From Sphingobium bisphenolivorans (GTDB lineage: Bacteria > Pseudomonadota > Alphaproteobacteria > Sphingomonadales > Sphingomonadaceae), in assembly GCF_000412635.1 (NCBI RefSeq), contig NZ_ASTG01000015.1, positions 1-64,000 on the forward strand: a stretch of 64,000 nucleotides of DNA. Reading direction: 5' to 3'. Each line of letters begins with the position of its first letter. The stretch's first letter is position 1. This document shows positions 26,748 to 36,292 of this stretch, piece after piece. A program made the translations under genes and the position numbers. The notes beneath the pieces were generated by a model that was not told the DNA's origin, searched no databases, and saw only the letters and a list, made by a program, of their open reading frames with translations.

Positions 26748-27407
26748 ATGCGCGCGGACCTTGCCCATGTCGACAGCTGGATCTTCGATCTGGACAATAC
26801 GCTCTACCCGGCAAAGGCGGACCTGTTCGCACTGATCGACGTCAAGATGGGCGAGTTCATCCAGGGCCTGCTCGGCTGCGATCCCGAGGTCGCGAAGGCG
26901 ACCCAGAAGCGCTATTTCATGGAACATGGCACGACGCTGTCGGGGCTGATGCACCATCACGGCATCGAGCCGCGCGCTTTTCTGGACTACGTCCATGACA
27001 TCTCGATGGACCGGCTGGAAGTGGACGAGGCGCTGAATGCCCATATCGCCGCGCTGCCGGGCCGGCGGCTGATCTTCACCAATGGCGACGGCGCCTATGC
27101 CACGCGGGTGCTCGACAAGCTGGGACTGACCGGCGCGTTCGAGCTGATCCACGACATTCAGGCCTGCCAATATGTGCCCAAGCCTGATCCGTCCGGCTAT
27201 GCCGAACTCTGCCGCGTCCACAAGGTCGACCCGACCCGCGCCGCCTTTTTCGAGGACATGGCGCGCAACCTGAAACCCGCCAAGGCGATCGGCATGACCA
27301 CCATCTGGGTCAATAACGGCTCGGAAGCCGGCAATCACGAGCATCATCCCGACTTCATCGATTTCGAAACCGACCATCTGACGCCGTTTCTGGCGAGCAT
27401 CTTGTAA
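26748..27407 (+). CDS. HAD-family pyrimidine 5'-nucleotidase
   Basis: 219-residue haloacid dehalogenase-superfamily phosphatase. Motif I FDLDNTLYP (nucleophile Asp14, acid Asp16), motif II IFTNGD, motif III lysine in VPKPDPSGY and motif IV FFEDMARNLKPAKAIGM. Closest to the TIGR01993 pyrimidine 5'-nucleotidase group (Sdt1-like). Nine bases before dapD, so probably cotranscribed with it. Confidence 0.87.
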   Translation: MRADLAHVDSWIFDLDNTLYPAKADLFALIDVKMGEFIQGLLGCDPEVAKATQKRYFMEHGTTLSGLMHHHGIEPRAFLDYVHDISMDRLEVDEALNAHIAALPGRRLIFTNGDGAYATRVLDKLGLTGAFELIHDIQACQYVPKPDPSGYAELCRVHKVDPTRAAFFEDMARNLKPAKAIGMTTIWVNNGSEAGNHEHHPDFIDFETDHLTPFLASIL

Positions 27408-27416
27408 GGACAGGCC

Positions 27417-28256
27417 ATGAGCAACGAACTGATCGCGACCATCGACGCCGCTTGGGAGGACCGGGCCAATGTCAATCTTAAGACCCAGGGCGCTGTGCGC
27501 CAGGCGGTCGACAAGGCGCTGGCGCTGCTGGACAGCGGCGAACTGCGCGTCGCTGAGCCGACCGCGGATGGCTGGCAGGTCAACCAGTGGGCGAAGAAGG
27601 CGGTGCTGCTGTCCTTCCGCCTCAACGACAATGTCATGATCGACAATGGCCCGGGCGCGGGCCATTGGTGGGACAAGGTGCCGAGCAAGTTCGCCGGCTG
27701 GGACGAGGCCGCCTTCCGCGCCGCTGGTTTCCGTGCGGTGCCGGGCAGCTTCGCCCGCGCGGGCGCGCATATCGCCAAGAATGTCATCCTGATGCCGAGT
27801 TTCGTCAATATCGGCGCGTTCGTGGACGAGGGCACGATGGTCGACACCTGGGTGACGGTCGGCAGCTGCGCGCAGATCGGCAAGAATGTCCACCTGTCGG
27901 GCGGCGTCGGCATTGGCGGCGTGCTGGAGCCGCTGCAGGCCGATCCGGTGATCATCGAGGATGACTGCTTCATCGGCGCGCGGTCGGAAGTCGTTGAGGG
28001 CGTGCGCATCGGCAAGGGTTCGGTGCTGTCGATGGGCGTGTTCATCGGCCAGTCGACCAAGATCGTCGATCGCACCACCGGAGAGATCTTCATGGGCGAA
28101 GTGCCGCCCTATTCGGTGGTCGTGCCGGGATCGCTGCCCGGAAAGCCCCTGCCCGACGGCACGCCCGGACCAAGCCTCTATTGCGCCGTGATCGTGAAGC
28201 GGGTCGATGCGCAGACGCGGTCGAAGACCGGGATCAACGAGCTGCTGCGCGACTGA
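27417..28256 (+). CDS. dapD: Tetrahydrodipicolinate N-succinyltransferase
   Basis: 279 residues, normal length. Catalyses succinylation of tetrahydrodipicolinate in the succinylase branch of lysine and meso-diaminopimelate synthesis. N-terminal helical domain, then a left-handed beta-helix of hexapeptide repeats ([40 protein letters not shown]) and the C-terminal [20 protein letters not shown]. An RBS-like AAGGA precedes the start at 27417. Confidence 0.96.
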   Translation: MSNELIATIDAAWEDRANVNLKTQGAVRQAVDKALALLDSGELRVAEPTADGWQVNQWAKKAVLLSFRLNDNVMIDNGPGAGHWWDKVPSKFAGWDEAAFRAAGFRAVPGSFARAGAHIAKNVILMPSFVNIGAFVDEGTMVDTWVTVGSCAQIGKNVHLSGGVGIGGVLEPLQADPVIIEDDCFIGARSEVVEGVRIGKGSVLSMGVFIGQSTKIVDRTTGEIFMGEVPPYSVVVPGSLPGKPLPDGTPGPSLYCAVIVKRVDAQTRSKTGINELLRD

Positions 28257-28277
28257 AACTGAAGGATTAGGAATTGC

Positions 28278-28340
28278 GTGCTCCTGCGAAGGCAGGAGCC
28301 CAATTCCGCCCTCTGATCTGGGCTCCTGCCTTCGCAGCAC
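28278..28340. repeat. REP-like intergenic inverted pair, best-preserved copy
   Basis: GTGCTCCTGCGAAGGCAGG..AGCCCA faces TGGGCTCCTGCCTTCGCAGCAC; the arms are perfectly complementary over 22 bases apart from a 3-base insertion. Situated between dapD and the Atm1-type gene. Confidence 0.75.
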
Positions 28341-28405
28341 GGATGCTGAAGCCGCAAGGTTGAACATACTGGATGCGAGCGGCTCGAAAGCCTACATAAT
28401 CCCCC

Positions 28406-30265
28406 ATGCCGCCATCCACACCCGACAATAGCCCGCTCCCGCCCGTATGGGAGACGATGCGGCGCTTCTTCCCCTATCTCTGGCCGGCCGATGCGCCTGC
28501 GTTGCGACGGCGGGTGGTCATCGCCATGGCGCTGGTGCTGGTGGCGAAGATCGTCAGCCTCGCCATGCCCTTCGCCTATAAGGGCGCGGTCGACCGCATG
28601 GTGCCGGGCATGGAGGCGGGCGCCAGCCTCGCCATCGCGCTGGTCGTCGCCTATGCCGGCGCGCGCTTCGGCAGCGTGCTGTTCGACAATCTGCGCAACG
28701 CCATTTTCGAACGCGTCGGGCAGGAAGCCGGCCGGCGGCTGGCGGACGATGTGTTCGTGCATCTGCACCGCCTGTCGCTGCGCTTCCATCTCGACCGGCG
28801 CACCGGCGCGGTCACCAAAATCGTGGAGCGCGGCACGAAGAGCATCGACACGATGCTTTATTTCCTGCTGTTCAACATCGCGCCCACGGTGCTGGAACTG
28901 GCGGCGGTCTGCGTCATCTTCTTCTGGAAATTCGGCGCAGGGCTGGTCGCGGCGACGCTGGTGATGGTGGGCCTCTATATCTGGTTCACCCGGACGATCA
29001 CCGAATGGCGCAACCAGCTGCGGCGCGACATGGTGGACATGGACACCAGCGCCGTCGCCCATGCGGTCGACAGCCTGCTCAATTTCGAGACGGTCAAGTA
29101 TTTCGGCGCGGAAGAACGCGAAGCCGCCCGTTACGGCACTGCGATGCGGCGCTATGCCAATGCGGCGGTGAAGTCGGAGAACAGCCTTGCCTGGCTGAAT
29201 ATCGGCCAGTCGCTGATCACCAACCTCATGATGGCGGGCGCGATGGGCTATACGGTCTGGGGATGGAGCCGGGGGCAGTTCTCGACCGGTGACGTGGTGC
29301 TGGTGAACACGCTGCTGAGCCAGCTGTTCCGGCCGCTCGACCTGCTCGGCATGGTCTATCGCACGATCCGGCAGGGCCTGATCGACATGGAAGCGATGTA
29401 CAAGCTGATCGATACGGAAACCGAGATCAGCGACGCGCCCGGCGCGCCGATGCTGCATGTGGAGGCGGGCGAGGTGCGCTTCGATCATGTGCATTTCGGC
29501 TATGATCCTGAGCGCGAAATCCTGCATGGCGTCAGCTTCACCGTGCCGGCCGGCAAGACACTTGCGATCGTGGGTCCGTCAGGCGCGGGCAAATCAACCA
29601 TCGCCCGCCTTCTCTTCCGCTTCTACGACATTCAGGGCGGCCGGATCAGCATCGACGGGCAGGATATCGCGCAGGTGACGCAGCAATCGCTGCGTGCCGC
29701 GATCGGCATCGTGCCGCAGGACATGGTGCTGTTCAACGACACGGTCGGCTATAATATCGGCTATGGCCGCGACGGGGCGACCCAGGCGGAAATCGAGGCG
29801 GCGGCGAAGGCGGCATCCATCCACGACTTCATCATGGGCTTGCCGCAGGGCTATGCCACGCGTGTGGGCGAGCGGGGCCTCAAGCTTTCGGGCGGCGAGA
29901 AGCAGCGGGTGGCGATTGCCCGGACGCTGCTGAAGGACCCGCCGGTGCTGGTGCTGGACGAGGCGACCAGCGCGCTCGACAGCCGGACGGAGACGGAAAT
30001 CCAGGATGTGCTGCGCAGCATTGCGCGCAAGCGCACCACGCTGATCGTCGCGCATAGGCTCTCGACAGTGGTGGAAGCCGATGAGATTATCGTGCTGGAA
30101 CGCGGGCGGATCGTGGAGCGCGGCCGCCATGCCGATCTGGTGCGCGCCGATGGCCTCTATGCCGCCATGTGGGCGCGGCAGGCCACCGAGCGGTCGGACA
30201 TGGCCAGCGAGCCGGTGATCGACGATCATATCCCCGGGGTTGAAGCGGTTGAGCGAACGGGATGA
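28406..30265 (+). CDS. Atm1-type ABC exporter (heavy-metal/glutathione conjugate)
   Basis: 619-residue half-transporter. The N-terminal part has six membrane helices (about 35-320) and the C-terminal nucleotide-binding domain has Walker A GPSGAGKST, signature LSGGEKQRVAIA, Walker B VLVLDEATSALD and H-loop VAHRLST. Blocks such as RFFPYLWPAD, FDNLRNAIFERVGQEA, ERGTKSIDTMLYFLLFNIAP and FRPLDLLGMVYRTIRQGLID closely resemble the structurally characterised Novosphingobium Atm1, which exports glutathione derivatives and confers metal tolerance. It functions as a homodimer in the inner membrane. The next gene starts 14 bases after it. Confidence 0.93.
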   Translation: MPPSTPDNSPLPPVWETMRRFFPYLWPADAPALRRRVVIAMALVLVAKIVSLAMPFAYKGAVDRMVPGMEAGASLAIALVVAYAGARFGSVLFDNLRNAIFERVGQEAGRRLADDVFVHLHRLSLRFHLDRRTGAVTKIVERGTKSIDTMLYFLLFNIAPTVLELAAVCVIFFWKFGAGLVAATLVMVGLYIWFTRTITEWRNQLRRDMVDMDTSAVAHAVDSLLNFETVKYFGAEEREAARYGTAMRRYANAAVKSENSLAWLNIGQSLITNLMMAGAMGYTVWGWSRGQFSTGDVVLVNTLLSQLFRPLDLLGMVYRTIRQGLIDMEAMYKLIDTETEISDAPGAPMLHVEAGEVRFDHVHFGYDPEREILHGVSFTVPAGKTLAIVGPSGAGKSTIARLLFRFYDIQGGRISIDGQDIAQVTQQSLRAAIGIVPQDMVLFNDTVGYNIGYGRDGATQAEIEAAAKAASIHDFIMGLPQGYATRVGERGLKLSGGEKQRVAIARTLLKDPPVLVLDEATSALDSRTETEIQDVLRSIARKRTTLIVAHRLSTVVEADEIIVLERGRIVERGRHADLVRADGLYAAMWARQATERSDMASEPVIDDHIPGVEAVERTG

Positions 30266-30278
30266 GGGAGCAGGTCTG

Positions 30279-30572
30279 ATGGCGAAGGCAGGAACGCGGC
30301 TGGCGGTGGACCATCCCTGGCGCACCATCATCTGGTGCCTCGCCGCCGCGATCCTGCTGATGCCGCTGGTCGCGATGCAGTTCACGGACGAGGTGCGCTG
30401 GACCGCGTGGGACTTTGCGGCGGCAGGCGGGCTGCTGATCGGCGCTATCGGCCTGTATGAGGTCGCCGCGCGCGTCCTGCGTGATCGCCGGCTACTGCCT
30501 CTGATCGCAGCTGTGCTGATGCTGATGGTGCTGCTGATCTGGGCGGAGGGCGCGGTCGGTATCTTCGACTGA
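30279..30572 (+). CDS. Small three-helix membrane protein
   Basis: 97 residues from ATG 30279 with three hydrophobic segments (about 15-35, 42-65 and 72-92). No family recognised. It follows the Atm1-type exporter by 14 bases and probably shares its mRNA. GGGAGCAGG lies about 8 bases before the start. Confidence 0.6.
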   Translation: MAKAGTRLAVDHPWRTIIWCLAAAILLMPLVAMQFTDEVRWTAWDFAAAGGLLIGAIGLYEVAARVLRDRRLLPLIAAVLMLMVLLIWAEGAVGIFD

Positions 30573-30599
30573 AGGCTGCAGATCGGGCCACAGCCTTCA
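30570..30599. terminator. Inverted repeat between convergent genes
   Basis: TGAAGGCTG and CAGCCTTCA form a perfect 9-bp stem around a 12-base loop. The left arm contains the stop codon of the small membrane protein. There is no T run on either strand, so termination function is uncertain. Confidence 0.35.
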
Positions 30600-30612
30600 G
30601 CCTGATGGCGAT

Positions 30613-31233
30613 TTAGCGGTTGGTGACAGTCGTCGTGGTCTTCTCCACGACAGAGGCGCGGACCGGCGCTGTCGTCTTCTTGCGCACGACCTTCTTCGGC
30701 ACCGTCTTGCGCACGGTGGTCACAGGCGCGGTCTTCACGGTTTCGGTGGTCACCGTCGTGGTCGCCGGCGCTGGCGGCGTCGCCAAGGCGGCAGCGCGGG
30801 CCGCTTGCGCGTCGGCGGCGGCGGAAGCAGCGGCCCGTTCGGCCGCGTCAGCGCGGGCATTGGCGGCGGCGGCATCCTGCTGCGCCGCGGCGGCGGTCGA
30901 GGCCTGGACCTGCGCATCCGTTTCCGTGCGCGCCTGGCTGCGGCCGATCGCGGTGTCGGCAAAGCCCTGCGCCTCGATCGCCGCCTTGATGGCATTCTGT
31001 TCCTTGCCGCTCTTCAGATTTTCCTGAGCCAGCCGCAGCGAGGCCTGCGCCTTTGCCAGCACGGCCGGGTCGAAGTCGCCGGCCTTCAGCTTGGCAGCCG
31101 CGTCGATCTTGCCCTGCGCCTGCGCAATGGCGGCGAGCGCCCGTTCCTCGTCCCCTGCCAGTGCGGGGCCGCTTGCCAGGAACAATGCCGAGGCTGCGGC
31201 CATGGCGCGCAGGGAATAGCCGAACTTACGCAT
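30613..31233 (-). CDS. Secreted Ala-rich coiled-coil protein (DUF4398-like)
   Basis: 206 residues: a signal peptide ending ASGPALA|G, then a helical region (about 28-145) rich in Ala, Gln, Lys and Glu with EERALAAIAQAQGKIDAAAKL and LAKAQASLRLAQENLKSGKEQNAIKAA resembling the DUF4398/TolA-like periplasmic helices, then a Thr/Val/Lys-rich basic tail. Function unknown; a periplasmic structural role is plausible. No neighbour on the same transcript is obvious. Confidence 0.65.
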   Translation of the reverse strand: MRKFGYSLRAMAAASALFLASGPALAGDEERALAAIAQAQGKIDAAAKLKAGDFDPAVLAKAQASLRLAQENLKSGKEQNAIKAAIEAQGFADTAIGRSQARTETDAQVQASTAAAAQQDAAAANARADAAERAAASAAADAQAARAAALATPPAPATTTVTTETVKTAPVTTVRKTVPKKVVRKKTTAPVRASVVEKTTTTVTNR

Positions 31234-31296
31234 ATTCTCTCCTGTAGACGTTGGTGGCCGGGAAAACGTGCCACCCGCAGGGGAGGTTCCGAACCG

Positions 31297-31695
31297 TTAC
31301 GGACCGAGAAAGGGCGCCGCGACTTCCGGGGGCACGCGCAGGATGCGGCCGCTGTCGCGGTCGATGATCGCCCAGGTGGATTTCGCCGCCACCTTCACCT
31401 TGCCGTCGGGGCCGGTGAAATCCATGTGCCGGTCGAACCGGGCACCGCGCGGACCTTGCGGAATCCAGGTGCGGGCAGTCACCGCCTCCCCCTCCCGCAC
31501 ATTGCCGCGATAGTCGATCTCATGCCGTGTCACGACCCAGACATAGGCGTCCAGATGCTCCGGCGCGGCGTCGCGGGTCCAATGCTCGGTCGCGACCTGC
31601 TCCATCCACTGCACCCAAACCGCATTGTTCACATGGCCGAGGACGTCGATATGCTCGGGTCCGGCGGTGATCCGGGTTGTGTAGGTGGACGCCAT
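31297..31695 (-). CDS. Acyl-CoA thioesterase, 4HBT hotdog family
   Basis: 132-residue hotdog-fold protein. GPEHIDVLGHVNNAVWVQWMEQV carries the catalytic Asp of the 4-hydroxybenzoyl-CoA thioesterase subgroup (xDxxGHVNN). The start at 31695 overlaps the stop of the upstream peptidase gene by one base (TGATG), showing translational coupling. The substrate is undetermined; YbgC-like thioesterases act on short or phospholipid-linked acyl groups. Confidence 0.85.
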   Translation of the reverse strand: MASTYTTRITAGPEHIDVLGHVNNAVWVQWMEQVATEHWTRDAAPEHLDAYVWVVTRHEIDYRGNVREGEAVTARTWIPQGPRGARFDRHMDFTGPDGKVKVAAKSTWAIIDRDSGRILRVPPEVAAPFLGP

Positions 31696-33755
31696 CAGCT
31701 CTCCACCCCAAGCTGCCAGAGAATGAAGGCGAACTCCTCGGCGGTTTCGTGCAGGCTTTCGAAGCGGCCCGATTTGCCGCCATGGCCCGCGCCCATGTTG
31801 GTCTTGAGCAGCAGGACCTTGTCGTCCGTTTTGGTGGCGCGCAGGCGGGCGACCCATTTGGCCGGCTCCCAATAGGTGACGCGCGGATCGTTGAGGCCGG
31901 CGGTCACCATCAGTGGCGGATAGTCTTGCGCGCGGACGTTGCTGTAGGGGTCATAGGAGCGGATCGTCTGAAACGCCGCCCGGTCCTCGATCGGGTTGCC
32001 CCATTCGGGCCATTCGCCCGGCGTCAGCGGCAGCGTCTCGTCCAGCATGGTGTTGAGCACATCGACGAAGGGCACATGCGCCACCACCGCGCCCCACAGG
32101 TCGGGATCGGAGTTGATGACCGCGCCCATCAACTCGCCGCCCGCCGATCCGCCGGAAATGCTGATGCGGCCCTTCGCCGTATAGCCGCGCTCAATCAGGC
32201 CCTTCGCCACGTCCACGAAATCGGTGAATGTGTTGGTCCGCTTGTCGAGCTTGCCGTCCAGATACCATTGCTGGCCGAGATCGTCGCCGCCGCGGATATG
32301 GGCGAGGGCGAAGGCGAAGCCGCGGTCCAGCAGCGACAGGCGGCTGGTGGAGAAGCCGGGCTCCATGGCGATGCCATAGGCGCCATAGCCGTAGAGATGC
32401 AACGGCGCGCTCCCGTCGCGGGGCAGGTCCCTGGGATAGACGATCGACACCGGGATGTCCGTGCCGTCGCGCGCTGGGATCATCAGCCGCTCGGTGGCAT
32501 AGCGGCTCGCGTCGTAGCCGGAGGGGATTTCCTGCACCTTCAGGACCTCAAGCTCGCCGGTCGAGAGGTGATAGTCGTAGATGGTGTCGGGCGTGACCAT
32601 CGATTCATAACCGATGCGCAGCTTCGTCACGTCATATTCGGGATTGTCGTCCAAGCTGGCGGAGTAGCTCGCTTCGGGGAAAGGGATGCGCTTCGCCTGA
32701 TGAGTGGCGTAATCGCGCAACTCGATCTGGTCGAGGCCGTCCTGCCGACCCTCGGTCACATAGAAGCCTTTGAACAGCGTGAAATCCGTGAGGTAGAAAT
32801 GGGCGTCGGCGCCGATCACCTCTTCCCACTCGGCGGGCTTTTCCAGCGAAGCCTTCACCAGCCGGAAATTGGGATGGGTGTCGTTGGTGCGGATGTAGAG
32901 CGTGCCCTCATGCTCATCGACATCATATTCGCGGCCAGCTTTGCGCGGCGCGACCAGCAGCGGCTCCGCCAGCGGATTGTCGGCGGGCAGCAGCCACACT
33001 TCGCTTGTCACATGATCGCCCGTCGCGATGACGATCCACTTTTCCGATGATGTGAGGCCGACCGAAACGCGAAAGCCCTCATCATCCTCGTGGAACAGCT
33101 CGACATCGCTTTCCACCGGCTGCCCCAGCCAGTGGAGGCGGGTATTGTCGGTGCGCCATTGCTCATTGGCGATACCGTAGAGCAGGCCCTTGCTGTCGCT
33201 CGTCCAGACGAGCGAGGACAGCGTGTCGGGAATGACCTCCGGGAGAAGCTCGCCAGTGAAGAGGTCCTTCACCCGCGCCTCGAACCGCTCCGAGCCATTA
33301 TTGTCGATGGCGTAGGCGAGATAGCGGCCGTCGGGGCTGACCGAGAGGGCGCCGAGGCGGAAATAGTCGTGCCCTTCCGCCAATGTCGGCTCGTCCAGGA
33401 TCAGTTGATCCTCGCCGCCTGCCACGGGCCGCCGATACCATTTGCGATATTGGGCGCCAACGTCGAAGGCGCGCCAATAGACATAGTCCCCATCCTTCTG
33501 CGGGACGGACCTGTCATCCTCCTTGATGCGGCCCTTCATCTCGGTGAACAGCGTGTCGAGCAGCGGCTTGTGCGGCTGCATCGCCGCCTCGAACCAGGCA
33601 TTTTCTTGGTTCAAGTAGGCGAGCACATCCTTGTCCGTCACCTCCGGATAGCCGGGGTCGCGCAGCCAGGCATAGGGGTCCTCCACGGTGATGCCGTGAT
33701 GGGCAATGCTGTGCGGGCGGCGGGCGGCGACGGGCGGATGGTTCGAAGCGGTCAT
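31695..33755 (-). CDS. ptrB: Oligopeptidase B (S9A prolyl oligopeptidase family)
   Basis: 686 residues. The N-terminal beta-propeller is followed by an alpha/beta hydrolase domain with nucleophile Ser in SISGGSAGGELMGAV, Asp in TAGLNDPRVTYWEPAKWVA and His in GAGHGGKSGR. LHLYGYGAYG and AHIRGGDDLGQQWY are hallmark S9A blocks. Cleaves peptides after Arg or Lys; no signal peptide, so cytosolic or periplasm-independent. Coupled with the thioesterase gene by a one-base overlap. Confidence 0.92.
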   Translation of the reverse strand: MTASNHPPVAARRPHSIAHHGITVEDPYAWLRDPGYPEVTDKDVLAYLNQENAWFEAAMQPHKPLLDTLFTEMKGRIKEDDRSVPQKDGDYVYWRAFDVGAQYRKWYRRPVAGGEDQLILDEPTLAEGHDYFRLGALSVSPDGRYLAYAIDNNGSERFEARVKDLFTGELLPEVIPDTLSSLVWTSDSKGLLYGIANEQWRTDNTRLHWLGQPVESDVELFHEDDEGFRVSVGLTSSEKWIVIATGDHVTSEVWLLPADNPLAEPLLVAPRKAGREYDVDEHEGTLYIRTNDTHPNFRLVKASLEKPAEWEEVIGADAHFYLTDFTLFKGFYVTEGRQDGLDQIELRDYATHQAKRIPFPEASYSASLDDNPEYDVTKLRIGYESMVTPDTIYDYHLSTGELEVLKVQEIPSGYDASRYATERLMIPARDGTDIPVSIVYPRDLPRDGSAPLHLYGYGAYGIAMEPGFSTSRLSLLDRGFAFALAHIRGGDDLGQQWYLDGKLDKRTNTFTDFVDVAKGLIERGYTAKGRISISGGSAGGELMGAVINSDPDLWGAVVAHVPFVDVLNTMLDETLPLTPGEWPEWGNPIEDRAAFQTIRSYDPYSNVRAQDYPPLMVTAGLNDPRVTYWEPAKWVARLRATKTDDKVLLLKTNMGAGHGGKSGRFESLHETAEEFAFILWQLGVES

Positions 33756-33865
33756 TCAGGGTCCTGATCTGGTCGAAGTCGGGCGCTGGCATCTGCGCCC
33801 TGCCCTGCTTATGTTGGCTATGGCAGGGCCAGCGCAAGAGGGCCCTATGATCCAAGGGGTTTGCG

Positions 33866-35647
33866 ATGTCGACTTATGAGGACCGTCTGAAGGCTTTGCG
33901 GGCGCAGCTGGCGCGCGTGCAACTGGACGGCTTCGTCGTGCCGCTCACCGATGAGCATATGAGCGAATATGTCGGTACCTATGCGCAGCGGCTTGCCTGG
34001 CTGACGGGGTTTCACGGATCGGCGGGCAGCGCCGTCGTGCTGCCGGAGGAAGCGGCGATCTTCGTCGATGGACGCTATACGCTGCAGGTGCGCGAACAGG
34101 TGGACGGCGCTCACTGGCAATATGAGAGCGTGCCGCAGACATCGGTGGCCGCCTGGCTTCAGGACCATGCGCCCCAGGGCGGCCGGATCGGATACGACCC
34201 TTGGCTGCACACGCGCTCCTGGGTGAAGGCGGCGGGCGAGGCGCTGGCCGAGCGCGGCGCCGAGCTGGTGGCGGTGGACAGCAATCCCGTGGATGCTGTG
34301 TGGCCGGACCGCCCCGCGCCCAGCGCCGCGCGACTGGTCGTGCATGAGGATCGCCATGCCGGGCAGAGCGCGGCCGAGAAGCGGCAGGCGATGGCGGACT
34401 GGCTGACGTCGAAACATGCCGATGCGGTGGTGCTGTCGGCGCTCGATTCGATCGCATGGACCTTCAACATTCGCGGCAAGGATGTGGACCGCACGCCGGT
34501 CGCCCTTGCCTATGCCATCGTGCATGCCGACGCGACGGCGGACCTTTATGTCGCGCCGGAGAAGATGGACGAGGCGGTGGCCGCGCATCTGGGCAACGCA
34601 GTGCGGGTGCACGATCGGGCGGAGTTCGCAGCGGCGCTGGCGGGGCTGAGCGGCAAGACTGTGGCGGCCGATCCGGATCGGGCCGTGGCCGCGATCTTCG
34701 ATGGGCTGGATGCGGCGGGGGCGAAGGTTCTGCCGCTACGCGACCCGGCGGTGCTGCCCAAGGCGATCAAGAATCAGGTCGAGATTAGTGGGCACCGCGC
34801 CGCACAGGCACGGGACGGGGCGGCGCTCAGCCGCTTCCTCCACTGGATTGCGATTGAAGCGCCCAAGGGCAGTGTCGATGAACTGGGCGCGGCGGCGGAG
34901 CTGGAGGCGTTCCGCAAGCAGACGGGGCTTCTGGAAGACTTGTCGTTCGACACGATTTCCGGCGCCGGGCCGAACGGCGCCGTGGTGCATTATCGGGTGG
35001 AGCCAAAAACCAACCGGCCGATTGAAACGGGCAGCTTCTATCTGGTCGATTCGGGCGGTCAGTATCGCGACGGCACCACCGACGTGACGCGCACCATCGC
35101 GATCGGCACGCCGACGCAAGAGATGAAGCGCCGCTTCACGCTGGTGCTGAAGGGCCATATCGCTTTAGCCCGCGCGGTTTTCCCGCGCGGCACGCGCGGC
35201 GGGCAGCTGGATGTGCTGGCGCGGCAGTTTTTGTGGGCCGAAGGGCTGGATTATGCCCATGGCACCGGCCACGGCGTCGGCAGCTTCCTGTCCGTGCATG
35301 AGGGGCCGCAGCGGATCGCGACCTTCGGCGGGGGCGACGAGCCGTTGCAGCCGGGCATGATCCTTTCCAATGAGCCCGGCTATTACAAGACCGGCGAATA
35401 TGGGATCCGCATCGAAAATCTGGTGCTGGTCGAGGACCGGGAGCTGCCCGGCGCGGAGCGGGAGATGCTGGGCTTCGAGACGCTGACCTTCGCGCCGATC
35501 GATCGCAACGCGATTGAAGTGGAACTGCTGACGCGCGATGAGCGGGCCTGGATCGACGCCTATCATGCGCGCGTGGCGGAGGTGGTCGGCCCGCAACTGG
35601 AGGGTGAGGCGCTGGCATGGCTGAAGGCCGCCTGCGCGCCGCTATAG
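33866..35647 (+). CDS. Xaa-Pro aminopeptidase (M24B, long form)
   Basis: 593 residues, with the two extra N-terminal creatinase-like domains of eukaryotic-type aminopeptidase P, then the metal-binding pita-bread domain: ligands are in VDSGGQYRDGTTDVTRT (two Asp), GTGHGVGSFLSVHEGPQ (His) and SNEPGYYKTGEYGIRIENL (Glu). Removes the N-terminal residue before proline. ATG at 33866. It is divergent from the oligopeptidase gene across 110 bases, and both act on peptides. Confidence 0.92.
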   Translation: MSTYEDRLKALRAQLARVQLDGFVVPLTDEHMSEYVGTYAQRLAWLTGFHGSAGSAVVLPEEAAIFVDGRYTLQVREQVDGAHWQYESVPQTSVAAWLQDHAPQGGRIGYDPWLHTRSWVKAAGEALAERGAELVAVDSNPVDAVWPDRPAPSAARLVVHEDRHAGQSAAEKRQAMADWLTSKHADAVVLSALDSIAWTFNIRGKDVDRTPVALAYAIVHADATADLYVAPEKMDEAVAAHLGNAVRVHDRAEFAAALAGLSGKTVAADPDRAVAAIFDGLDAAGAKVLPLRDPAVLPKAIKNQVEISGHRAAQARDGAALSRFLHWIAIEAPKGSVDELGAAAELEAFRKQTGLLEDLSFDTISGAGPNGAVVHYRVEPKTNRPIETGSFYLVDSGGQYRDGTTDVTRTIAIGTPTQEMKRRFTLVLKGHIALARAVFPRGTRGGQLDVLARQFLWAEGLDYAHGTGHGVGSFLSVHEGPQRIATFGGGDEPLQPGMILSNEPGYYKTGEYGIRIENLVLVEDRELPGAEREMLGFETLTFAPIDRNAIEVELLTRDERAWIDAYHARVAEVVGPQLEGEALAWLKAACAPL

Positions 35648-35651
35648 GCCC

Positions 35652-35783
35652 TCAGTCCTTCCGCTCGGCTGGCGGCGTTGTTTCGGCGTCGCGCGATTCG
35701 CGGGCCTGCGCCTTGCGCCGCCGCAAATTGTCGCGCAGCGCCTGCGCCAGCCTTTCCTTCCGCTTGTCCTGCCCGCCTGTCAT
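35652..35783 (-). CDS. Small basic protein, sphingomonad-type
   Basis: 43 residues, highly charged: DKRKERLAQALRDNLRRRKA, then AQARESRDAETTPPAERKD. Short proteins with RLAxALRxNLRRRKAQAR are recurrent in sphingomonad genomes (from memory, not checked). ATG at 35783 with AGGAG six bases upstream. Convergent with the aminopeptidase gene. Function unknown. Confidence 0.6.
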   Translation of the reverse strand: MTGGQDKRKERLAQALRDNLRRRKAQARESRDAETTPPAERKD

Positions 35784-35897
35784 GGCCGGCTCCTAAGCAA
35801 ATTGCATCGCCCGCCGCAAGCCGCCTTGACAGGAAGTCTTCGGGCGGTCATAGGCCCGGCTCCGCCGACGCGATGCGCCGGTTGGGACCGAAATAGT

Positions 35898-35972
<75 letters not shown>

Positions 35973-35999
35973 TTTCTCCCCCTCCCCGACATTCCGCGG

Positions 36000-36284
36000 T
36001 CAGATGATCCACCAGCCGATGACCGTGCCCAGCTGAACGGCGGCGATCAGTTGCAGCTGTGTGGTGAAGGGCTGTTTGCGCGTCTTGTGGCGGAAGACGC
36101 GGCGGGCAAGAAAGGCGCCGGGTGTCCCGCCGATCAGCGCAAGTCCCAGCAGATCGCGCTCCGCGATACGGCGCTGCCCCCGACGCGCGCGTGCCTTGTC
36201 AGCCCCGAAGCGCTGGAAGGTCCAGAGGTTGATCAGCAGCAGCCAGGCGGCCGCAAGTGGCAGGAGCGTAGCGGACGAACCCAT
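36000..36284 (-). CDS. DUF1294 membrane protein
   Basis: 94 residues from ATG 36284. The pattern FQRFGADKARARRGQRRIAERDLLGLALIGGTPGA, then ARRVFRHKTRKQPF, is diagnostic of DUF1294; two or three hydrophobic helices flank it. Role unknown. It follows the TonB-dependent receptor stop by 8 bases on the same strand, so both are probably cotranscribed. Confidence 0.85.
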   Translation of the reverse strand: MGSSATLLPLAAAWLLLINLWTFQRFGADKARARRGQRRIAERDLLGLALIGGTPGAFLARRVFRHKTRKQPFTTQLQLIAAVQLGTVIGWWII

Positions 36285-36292
36285 GGAGGCGT